11,976 bases of DNA. Source: Candidatus Cloacimonadota bacterium. Lineage in GTDB: Bacteria > Cloacimonadota > Cloacimonadia > Cloacimonadales > Cloacimonadaceae. A program made the translations under genes and the position numbers. This document shows, piece after piece, positions 6,500-11,976 of the stretch. A model generated the notes under the pieces. That model worked only from the letters and a program-made list of their open reading frames with translations, had not been told where the DNA came from and made no database searches. The stretch is from positions 1 through 11,976 of the forward strand of contig JAGOIS010000029.1 in assembly GCA_017995495.1 (NCBI GenBank), read 5' to 3'. Numbering within the stretch: the first letter of the stretch is position 1; every line of letters starts with the position of its first letter.

Positions 6500-8408
6500 G
6501 AGCGTTTCCGTTCTGGTTTTCCGGATCGCGTTGGGGGTCCTGAGTCTGCTGCTGCTGGTGTCGCTGTTCCGGCTGCAGGTGCTGAAGGGAGAATACTACG
6601 GCCGCATCGCCGAGAGCAACTTTGTGCGCATCCGGAGGGTGGTGGCCACCCGCGGCGAGATCTACGACAGCAAATACCGCCCCATCGTGGTCAACATTCC
6701 CTCCCACAACCTCTATCTGACCAGCGGCAGGATTGGCAACACGGAAAAACTGGCGGTTTTTCTGAAGCAGAACTTCGGGATCGAACCGGCGGAACTGCGC
6801 AAGCTGGTGTTTGAACAGCGTTTCAAGACCTACGAAGAGATCCTCCTGGCGGACAACCTTCCCTACGAGATGATCCTGGCACTGTCCGAACGGATCGGCG
6901 ATTTCCCCGAGCTCACCTTCCGCAGCGGCACCACGCGCAGCTACATGTATCCCAATCATTTCACCGGCTACGTAGGCCGCATCAACGAAGAGGAATACAG
7001 CCAATACCGCGAGGAGGATTATTCACTCAATGCCTACCTCGGCAAAACGGGGCTGGAAAACTATTACGAGGTGCTGTTGCGCGGCCGGGACGGCAAAGAG
7101 ATCATGCAGGTGGATGCCCAGGGCAGGAGTTTGGAGATCTTCAGCGAAAACACCTCCGTCCCCCCGCAAAACGGGCTGAGCCTGATCCTGAGCATCGACA
7201 ACGACCTGCAGGAATACGCCAATTCGGTGTTTCCGCCCGGCATCAAAGGCTGCGTCATCGTCACGGACGTGAAATCGGGCGGGATCCTGGCCTATCTGAG
7301 CAAACCGGATTACGACCCCAACGTATTCATGCAAAAGATCAGCACCGAGGTCTGGGCAAATCTGAATTCCCCTGCCAAGCCGCTTCTGGACAGGATCATC
7401 AACGCCAGCTACCCTCCCGGCTCCGTGTTCAAGACGATCACTGGATCCAAGGGCCTGGAAACCAGGGTTATAGACCGCAACACGAGGCTGGCATCCTGCG
7501 GGGGCGGCATGAGGATCGGCACCCGCTATTTCCGTTGCTGGAGCTCTGCCGGGCATGGTTCGCTTAACGTTGTAAACGCTTTCAGGGTTTCCTGCGATGT
7601 CTTTTTTTACGACCTGATCCAGAAGCTGGACCTCGACGCCTTTGCCGCCCACGCCAAGGCCTGCGGAGTGGTGAACAAGACCGGGATCGATCTGCCCAAC
7701 GAACGCGCAGGCTCCTTTCCGGATACCAAGTTTTACCGGGACAAGCTGGGTGTAAGTTCCAGCCTCAGAGGTTACAAGGCCAATCTGGCCATCGGGCAGG
7801 GTGAGGTGCTCACCACCCCGCTGCAGATCAACGCTCACTACGCCGCCATCGCGCGCGGCGGGTTCTGGATCCAGCCGCATCTGCTGGTGCAAACCATAGG
7901 CAGCAACCGGATCACCCGCGAAGAGCTCAAAACCCTGGACAAACACCGCCTGCCCTGGTCTGCCAGCACTCTCCAAAACATCCGGGACGGGCTCTGGGCC
8001 GTCACCAACGCCCCCGGCGGCACAGCCCGCGCGGTGAATGTGCGCGGCGCCACCAGCTTTGGCAAAACCGGCTCCGCGCAAAACTCCATGGGGAGGGTCT
8101 CGCATGCCTGGTTCTCCGGATTCATCGAGACGGACGAACCCCAGATCGCCGTCACCGTGTTCATGGAAAACGCCGGCGGCGGCGGAGCAATGTGTGCTCC
8201 AGTGGCCAACAAGATCTTCAACTACTACATCGGCAACATCGAAAAGATCAGGAAACCCGCCCCCATTCCTGCGCAATTCAGGACCAGCGCCGATCTTTCC
8301 GGCAATCAATCCCCACCGGCGGCGGCTCCGGAATCCACCCCCCCCAGGGAGGCCGTGCCCGGTCCTGAACCCGCGTCCGAAAGCCCTTCCGAGGCCACCG
8401 GCACATGA
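6492..8408 (+). CDS. mrdA: penicillin-binding protein 2, elongation-specific transpeptidase
   Basis: 638 aa, ATG start overlapping mreD by 8 bases, so translation is probably coupled. This class B PBP crosslinks peptidoglycan during side-wall growth as the partner of RodA. Features: N-terminal transmembrane anchor (about 6-26), the dimerisation-domain signature RGEIYDSKYRPI (54-65), then the transpeptidase domain. All three active-site motifs are intact: S311-V-F-K314 (acyl-enzyme serine), S367-C-D369 (the SxD form usual in PBP2 rather than SxN) and K525-T-G527, continuing S-A-Q. The last about 51 residues (588-638) form a Pro/Ala/Glu/Ser-rich, apparently disordered periplasmic tail not needed for catalysis. 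The stop overlaps the rodA start as ATGA. Confidence 0.97.
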   Translation: MTKSVSVLVFRIALGVLSLLLLVSLFRLQVLKGEYYGRIAESNFVRIRRVVATRGEIYDSKYRPIVVNIPSHNLYLTSGRIGNTEKLAVFLKQNFGIEPAELRKLVFEQRFKTYEEILLADNLPYEMILALSERIGDFPELTFRSGTTRSYMYPNHFTGYVGRINEEEYSQYREEDYSLNAYLGKTGLENYYEVLLRGRDGKEIMQVDAQGRSLEIFSENTSVPPQNGLSLILSIDNDLQEYANSVFPPGIKGCVIVTDVKSGGILAYLSKPDYDPNVFMQKISTEVWANLNSPAKPLLDRIINASYPPGSVFKTITGSKGLETRVIDRNTRLASCGGGMRIGTRYFRCWSSAGHGSLNVVNAFRVSCDVFFYDLIQKLDLDAFAAHAKACGVVNKTGIDLPNERAGSFPDTKFYRDKLGVSSSLRGYKANLAIGQGEVLTTPLQINAHYAAIARGGFWIQPHLLVQTIGSNRITREELKTLDKHRLPWSASTLQNIRDGLWAVTNAPGGTARAVNVRGATSFGKTGSAQNSMGRVSHAWFSGFIETDEPQIAVTVFMENAGGGGAMCAPVANKIFNYYIGNIEKIRKPAPIPAQFRTSADLSGNQSPPAAAPESTPPREAVPGPEPASESPSEATGT

Positions 8409-9622
8409 TCCACCGCAAGAAATTCGATTTTGTGCTGGCCGGCTTTCTGGGGGCGCTCATCCTCATGGGCTGCTTGGCCATCTTCACCGCCTCCACCACC
8501 ACCATTGGCGAATACACCACCACCCAGAGCCACTGGTGGAAGCAGTTGATCTTCGCGGCGATTTCCCTGGGCATGGTCTGGCTGCTGATCAGGCTGCCGA
8601 TGCCGATCCTGGACCTCATCATCGTGCCGGCATATGTGATCAACATCCTGGCCCTCATCGCCGTGCTGTTCACCCCTGCGGTGAACGGTTCCCATCGCTG
8701 GTTCAGTCTTTTCGGGATCAACTACCAGCCCTCGGAAAGCGCCAAATTGTTCACCCTGTTGGTGGTCGCGAGGGTGATCTGCAAAGACAACATGAGCGAA
8801 CTGAGGCAGATCCTTTACGGGCTGGCGCTCATCCTGGTGCCGGTGCTGCTGATCCTGATCGAGCCGGACTTTGGCACCACCCTGGTCTTCTTTTTCAGCC
8901 TGCTGGCGATGCTGGTGGCGGCCGATGTCCCGCTGGTCTGGCTGCTGCTGCTGGTGAGTCCTGTGGTCAGCATGGTCTCCTCGCTCTGGTGGCCGGCGAT
9001 GATCATCTGGATCGCGGTCTTGGTGGGCTTGCTGCTCTGGTCCCGCCTTTCCTGGGTCACCACCAGCATCTCCGCCATTCTGAACGGCTTTATTGCGCTG
9101 ATCATGCCGGTTTTCTGGAATGGCCTCAAGGATTACCAGCAAAGCCGCATCGTCTCTTTCCTCAATCCCATGGCCGATCCTCTGGGCGCGGGGTACCAGA
9201 TCATCCAGGCCAAGATCGCCGTCGGCAGCGGCTCCATCATCGGCAAAGGCTGGCTGCAGGGAACCCAGAAAAACATGAATTTCCTGCCGGAACACCACAC
9301 GGACTTCATCTTTAGCGTGATCGGTGAGGAATTTGGCTTCCTCGGTGCCCTGCTGTTGTTGACCGCCTTTGGTCTCTTTTTCTGGCGGATCATCACCGAC
9401 ATCAGCGAGATCAAGGTCCGCGAGCGCAAGATCGCCTCCGCGGGGATCTTCGCCTATCTGATGTTTCAAACTTTCATCAACATCGGCATGAATATCGGCC
9501 TTGTTCCGGCCACCGGCATTCCCCTGCCCTTTGTAAGTTACGGCGGGTCCAATCTGCTGTTCAACACCCTGGCTGTGGGCGTGATCCTTAAATATCTGAA
9601 CGAAAGGGGTTTAATGAAATGA
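8405..9622 (+). CDS. rodA: SEDS peptidoglycan glycosyltransferase RodA
   Basis: 405 aa, ATG start in an ATGA overlap with the PBP2 stop; a GAGG lies about 10 bases upstream. RodA polymerises lipid II into glycan strands in the inner membrane as part of the Rod complex with PBP2. It has the multi-pass hydrophobicity (about ten helices) of the SEDS family. Conserved blocks include NGSHRWF (94-100), QPSESAK (108-114), EPDFGTT (153-159), the periplasmic loop EHHTDFIFSVIGEEFG (296-311), whose D300 is the position of the essential SEDS aspartate, and the C-terminal LPFVSYGGSNLL. Direct linkage to PBP2 and absence of FtsW neighbours (murG, ftsQ, ftsA) favour RodA over FtsW. Its stop overlaps the next gene by 4 bases. 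Confidence 0.97.
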   Translation: MIHRKKFDFVLAGFLGALILMGCLAIFTASTTTIGEYTTTQSHWWKQLIFAAISLGMVWLLIRLPMPILDLIIVPAYVINILALIAVLFTPAVNGSHRWFSLFGINYQPSESAKLFTLLVVARVICKDNMSELRQILYGLALILVPVLLILIEPDFGTTLVFFFSLLAMLVAADVPLVWLLLLVSPVVSMVSSLWWPAMIIWIAVLVGLLLWSRLSWVTTSISAILNGFIALIMPVFWNGLKDYQQSRIVSFLNPMADPLGAGYQIIQAKIAVGSGSIIGKGWLQGTQKNMNFLPEHHTDFIFSVIGEEFGFLGALLLLTAFGLFFWRIITDISEIKVRERKIASAGIFAYLMFQTFINIGMNIGLVPATGIPLPFVSYGGSNLLFNTLAVGVILKYLNERGLMK

Positions 9623-10230
9623 AAAAACGCGCCATGTTCTGGTTCCTAAACCTGCTGCTCCTGCTTGGGCTGTCCTCCTGCCTCTTGCACACCAGTCTGG
9701 TCTATTTCGACAAAGACACCGAAGGAGTCCCCAATCTCATCTCCAATCCCGGTTTCAGCGCCTATTCGCTGGATCCCAGGGAAGCGCTGCTGGGCTGGAG
9801 CGTGGCCTTGCAGGGCGAAAGCGACTCCGTTAAAAACCTGGTGTTCGTGGATGGGCGCGAGGCGGTGCAGGGAAATTCCTCGCTGCGCATCGACGCCTCG
9901 CCGCACACGGTGGTGGTGACCTCCGACGCCTTCAGGATCAGCCGTTATGGCGGCTACTACACCCGGTTCTGGGCCAAATCCTCCAGCCCGGTGGGCCCGC
10001 GCGTCAACCTCCGTTTCATCGCTTTCAAACGTAACGGCAAGATCGACCGCCAGTTCAAAACCAAGCTCAATACCACAGACACGTGGGAAAAGCAGTCCAT
10101 CAGCGCCGGATTTCTGCGTCCGGGAGCCAACTACGGGCGTCTGCAGATCGTGATCCCGCCTTTCGAAAAAGGTTCCGTCTGGCTGGATGACACCGGCTGC
10201 TGGGAAGTGCACCGCTTCAGAATAGACTGA
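9619..10230 (+). CDS. lipoprotein with a jelly-roll, carbohydrate-binding-like domain
   Basis: 203 aa. Its ATG overlaps the rodA stop (ATGA), with AGGGG about 9 bases upstream. Residues 1-21 are a lipoprotein signal: MKKR, a Leu-rich core and lipobox L18-S-S-C21. Residue +2 is Leu, so sorting to the outer membrane would be expected under the E. coli rule. The mature part resembles a CBM4/9-type beta jelly roll: an NLISNPGFS opening, a central G-W-S-V strand, the V-Q-G-N-S-S-L-R-I segment, the F-W-A-K strand, and the closing G-S-V-W-L-D-D-T strand characteristic of that fold. I infer a binding role, perhaps glycan or peptidoglycan, but no specific family is certain. Its position between rodA and dtd, overlapping both, suggests co-expression with the elongasome. 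Confidence 0.85.
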   Translation: MKKRAMFWFLNLLLLLGLSSCLLHTSLVYFDKDTEGVPNLISNPGFSAYSLDPREALLGWSVALQGESDSVKNLVFVDGREAVQGNSSLRIDASPHTVVVTSDAFRISRYGGYYTRFWAKSSSPVGPRVNLRFIAFKRNGKIDRQFKTKLNTTDTWEKQSISAGFLRPGANYGRLQIVIPPFEKGSVWLDDTGCWEVHRFRID

Positions 10231-10667
10231 TGCGGGTGCTGGTCCAGAGGGTACTGTCCGCCAGGGTGGAAGTGGAGGGCGAGGTCCGCGCGGAAATTGG
10301 TGCCGGACTGTTGCTCTTTGTGGGTTTTGGCCGCTCCGATACGGAACTGCTGCCGCCGGTGGCGGCGCGCAAGATCTGCGCGATGCGCCTGTTCAGCGAC
10401 GATCGGGGCAAACTGAACCTCAGTATTGGCGATACTGGAGGTTCCCTGTTGGTGGTTTCGCAGTTCACCCTCCAAGCCAATTGCGGCCGGGGCCGCAGGC
10501 CGGATTTCACCCCCGCCGCGCCGCCGGAACTGGCCCACAAGCTCTACGACGACTTCGTGGAACTTCTCAAACAGCACGGCATCCCTGTTCAGACGGGCAT
10601 CTTCGGCGCGGACATGAAGGTGGCGCTGGTCAACGACGGCCCTGTGAGCTTCATCCTCGATTTCTGA
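10230..10667 (+). CDS. dtd: D-aminoacyl-tRNA deacylase
   Basis: 145 aa, the family's usual length. The ATG shares one base with the previous stop (TGATG), indicating coupled translation. DTD hydrolyses D-aminoacyl-tRNA (and Gly-tRNA-Ala), recycling tRNA and keeping D-amino acids out of proteins; it works as a cytoplasmic homodimer. The N-terminal MRVLVQRV, the S77-Q-F-T-L81 active-site motif and the C-terminal N135-D-G-P138 motif, carrying the cross-subunit Gly-cisPro dipeptide, are all present. The residue after GPV is Ser140 where Thr is common, a conservative change. It appears to be the last gene of the elongasome operon; a 40-bp-stem palindrome begins 13 bases after its stop. Confidence 0.97.
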   Translation: MRVLVQRVLSARVEVEGEVRAEIGAGLLLFVGFGRSDTELLPPVAARKICAMRLFSDDRGKLNLSIGDTGGSLLVVSQFTLQANCGRGRRPDFTPAAPPELAHKLYDDFVELLKQHGIPVQTGIFGADMKVALVNDGPVSFILDF

Positions 10668-10679
10668 ACCAGCTCCGCC

Positions 10680-10762
10680 CCGGCGATCAATACGGAATAA
10701 ATACGGAATCAATACGGATGAAATCCGTATTGATTCCGTATTTATTCCGTATTGATCGCCGG
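10680..10762. repeat. perfect 40-bp-stem palindrome with 11-base-phased TACGGA hexamers
   Basis: Bases 10680-10719 are perfectly complementary to 10723-10762 around the 3-base loop GAA (10720-10722). I checked every pair and found no mismatch. TACGGA starts at 10691, 10702 and 10713 and its complement TCCGTA at 10724, 10735 and 10746, so the six hexamers are exactly 11 bases apart, including across the centre. The element is richer in AT than its surroundings. It lies 13 bases after dtd between convergent genes, where a strong hairpin in either transcript could block exonucleases or halt transcription, but no U-tract follows on either strand. It may equally be an inserted palindromic repeat or a protein-binding array. 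Confidence 0.95.
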
Positions 10763-10802
10763 AGGGAAATCAGGGTGGAGCAGGCCAAAATCTGCCATCG
10801 TT

Positions 10803-10934
10803 GTGGCTGAAACCCTTATATCAGCCTCACGTAGCGCAGGATTCTGATCCTGCGGACGCGGAATCTTCGCAGCATTTGAATGCTGCGCCACGCCGGTGCT
10901 GATGGTCTTTGGTGCCGGCTGTTCAGAGGGTTTC
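10803..10934. repeat. REP-like twin hairpins nested in outer complementarities
   Basis: Two 8-bp perfect hairpins sit 13 bases apart: CGCAGGAT/ATCCTGCG with loop TCTG (10835-10854) and CGCAGCAT/ATGCTGCG with loop TTGA (10868-10887). Both stems begin CGCAG. The flanks CGTAGCGCAG (10830-10839) and CTGCGCCACG (10883-10892) are complementary with one mismatch, an alternative long-range fold. Further out, GGCTGA (10805-10810) pairs with TCAGCC (10821-10826), and GAAACCCT (10809-10816) with AGGGTTTC (10927-10934). The arrangement resembles paired REP elements, which are usually dispersed and flanked by short inverted repeats. A structured RNA or a bidirectional terminator region is the alternative. 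No coding sequence is visible. Confidence 0.6.
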
Positions 10935-10988
10935 GGTTAGGGGTCAGTTTATTCCGATAGTGGTGGTCGTGATCCTCTGTCCGGGCGG

Positions 10989-11976
10989 CTAATTGTCCAA
11001 AAAGTTGCCCAGAGCGGCGGGCACGTCCTCGCCCCGGTAGAATTTAACCGCCTTCACGTGATAGAACATCATGTCCGCGCCCAGGTCCAGACTGTAACTC
11101 AGGCCCTGGGTGACGCCAAAGAGCTCATAGACGCCGAAGGGCTGGGAGCAGCGGTAGATGAAGTAATAGCTTGGTTCCAGCGGCGTTCCCTGCACGGTTT
11201 GGGTGACAGGTTCCCAGCTCAGGGTGGCGCCGCTTTGGCCTTGGATGAGCGTCACGCCCGCGGGGGCCAGGGGTTCGGGGATCTGGCAGCTGCCATACAC
11301 GTTCAGCGAAGCCAGGGGCAGGCTGGGAGCGTTGCTGTGGATCTGGATGAGATTGGCAAATTCACCCGCGGCCTCAGGCGTGAAAGCAAGGTGGAGAGTG
11401 GTGCTTTCGCCCGGGGCGAGTTCGATGGGATAGCTGCGGTCGGCGATCTCAAAGGGGCCGGCGCTGATGAGCAGTTCGGCTGAATTGATCAGAAGGTCGG
11501 CCGTGCCGGTGTTTTGGAGCGTCAGTTCCGCCGAGCCGCTGGTGCCCAGCCAAACCAGGCCAAAATCGATGCTCTCAGCGGGAGACAGGGCCAGCACGGG
11601 ATAGCGGGGCAGGATTGTGATGTAGCCTGTCTTTTCGATAGTGTCCGTCGCGTTAAAGGAATTGGTGACGGTGAGGCTGACGTTGTAGCTGCCTGCCTCC
11701 AGCCAGGAGTGGAGAGGATGCTGCAGGGTGGAGCTGTTGCCGTCGCCGAAATCCCAGAGCCAGGAAACGATGCTGCCGGATCCCGGTTCAGATGTGTCCG
11801 AGAATTGGATCTCCACCAGTTCCAGCACCTCGGTCGCGGCAGCGGTGAAATCCGCCGTGGGCGCCAGCACCGGCGTGGCGCTGGCTTCGTTGGAATAGCC
11901 GGAATAGACGTTCACGTTGAGCGCCCGCACCCGGTAATAATAGGTGTATCCGTGCTGCAGACCGGTGTTGCTGTAG
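10989..11976 (-). CDS. secreted FN3 / PKD / choice-of-anchor-D protein, C-terminal part (5' end outside window)
   Basis: The frame stays open to the window edge, so the true start is beyond base 11976. An internal GTG at 11930 is not a credible start because the upstream in-frame residues (...GYTYYYRVRALN) are the last strands of an FN3 domain. Numbered from that GTG: FN3 end to about residue 17; a PKD domain (about 24-107) with its hallmark WLWDFGDGN (57-65); a choice-of-anchor-D / ASPM-SPD2-Hydin-like domain (about 111-220) with IDFG, the L-x-N-T-G-T-A-D-L turn and F-T-P-E-A-A-G-E-F; then a final FN3-like domain to residue 313. These are extracellular beta-sandwich modules of large adhesins or surface enzymes; any catalytic or anchoring region would lie N-terminal. 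No recognisable C-terminal sorting signal follows the last domain. Confidence 0.88.
   Translation of the reverse strand, partial: YSNTGLQHGYTYYYRVRALNVNVYSGYSNEASATPVLAPTADFTAAATEVLELVEIQFSDTSEPGSGSIVSWLWDFGDGNSSTLQHPLHSWLEAGSYNVSLTVTNSFNATDTIEKTGYITILPRYPVLALSPAESIDFGLVWLGTSGSAELTLQNTGTADLLINSAELLISAGPFEIADRSYPIELAPGESTTLHLAFTPEAAGEFANLIQIHSNAPSLPLASLNVYGSCQIPEPLAPAGVTLIQGQSGATLSWEPVTQTVQGTPLEPSYYFIYRCSQPFGVYELFGVTQGLSYSLDLGADMMFYHVKAVKFYRGEDVPAALGNFLDN

Larger units (their letters stand above)
10668..10988. other. 321-base gene-free stretch between convergent genes
   Basis: This gap separates dtd (plus) from the PKD-domain gene (minus). Apart from the phased palindrome (10680-10762) and the nested hairpins (10803-10934), both listed separately, I see no tRNA, CRISPR or promoter-like motif and no reading frame resembling a protein. 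The final 54 bases are unremarkable. Confidence 0.7.

Noticed and set aside
7023..8309. 428-codon open frame antisense to the PBP2 gene
   Set aside because: It lies wholly opposite an intact PBP2 transpeptidase domain with all motifs; long antisense frames are expected in GC-rich genes. The same applies to the frames opposite rodA at 8306-9469 and in another plus frame at 8038-9315.
10691..10751. Phased hexamers as a CRISPR or iteron array
   Set aside because: The unit is 11 bases with no spacers, so it is not CRISPR. The inversion at the centre and lack of an adjacent replication initiator gene argue against plasmid-type iterons.
10680..10762. Palindrome as a simple intrinsic terminator
   Set aside because: The stem is far longer than usual, is AT-rich in places, and is not followed by a U-tract on either strand (GGAGGG on the plus strand, GGCGGAG on the minus). 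Termination is possible but does not explain the phased hexamers.
10481..10810. Open frame running out of dtd through the palindrome
   Set aside because: It overlaps dtd in another frame and its remaining codons simply read the repeat sequence; no protein family resemblance.
10989..11200. C-terminal type IX secretion sorting domain on the PKD protein
   Set aside because: The last residues complete an FN3-like domain and end LGNFLDN; I see none of the glycine/lysine pattern of known T9SS C-terminal domains.
11928..11930. GTG at 11930 as the true start of the PKD protein
   Set aside because: The in-frame upstream codons continue a recognisable FN3 strand to the window edge without a stop, so the gene begins outside the window.

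Overview
The window looks like chromosome from a Gram-negative (diderm), rod-shaped bacterium of moderately high GC content. The evidence is a complete elongasome operon (mreB, mreC, mreD, PBP2, rodA), a lipoprotein with a lipobox, and several Sec-exported beta-sandwich proteins. Multi-domain secreted proteins with FN3-like, PKD and 'choice-of-anchor D' domains, next to a two-protein family I do not recognise, would fit Cloacimonadota or a neighbouring anaerobic lineage of the Fibrobacterota-Chlorobiota-Bacteroidota (FCB) group. That placement is inference only; the window carries no taxonomic marker beyond a partial tRNA.

Layout. (1) Bases 1-47, minus strand: the 5' part of a tRNA-Lys(CUU) that runs off the window. 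(2) Bases 175-2289, minus strand: a two-gene unit of exported proteins. The upstream gene (480 aa) and downstream gene (218 aa) share a domain of about 165 residues that I cannot assign to a known family. (3) Bases 2474-3780, plus strand: a GNAT N-acetyltransferase followed 11 bases later by a DUF2156 (LPG-synthase C-terminal-like) protein. (4) Bases 4068-10667, plus strand: mreB, mreC, mreD, mrdA (PBP2) and rodA, then a lipoprotein with a jelly-roll-like domain, then dtd (D-aminoacyl-tRNA deacylase). From mreD onward every junction is a stop/start overlap, so the last five genes look translationally coupled. A 24-codon reading frame bridges the mreC-mreD gap with stop/start overlaps at both ends. 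(5) Bases 10668-10988: a 321-base gene-free stretch between convergent genes, packed with inverted repeats. It holds a perfect 40-bp-stem palindrome containing six TACGGA/TCCGTA hexamers at an exact 11-base period, then a pair of 8-bp REP-like hairpins nested in longer-range complementarities. (6) Bases 10989-11976, minus strand: the C-terminal part of a large secreted FN3-PKD-choice-of-anchor-FN3 protein that begins outside the window.

How it fits together. MreB filaments under the inner membrane, with MreC and MreD, position the RodA glycosyltransferase and the PBP2 transpeptidase for side-wall peptidoglycan synthesis. The lipoprotein inserted between rodA and dtd is the least expected member and may act at the envelope. 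dtd is a housekeeping proofreading gene that probably shares the transcript. The four transcription units whose upstream region is visible are each preceded by a (G/C)CTTGACA -35-like motif, although good -10 boxes are lacking. The most unusual signal is the phased palindrome in region 5.
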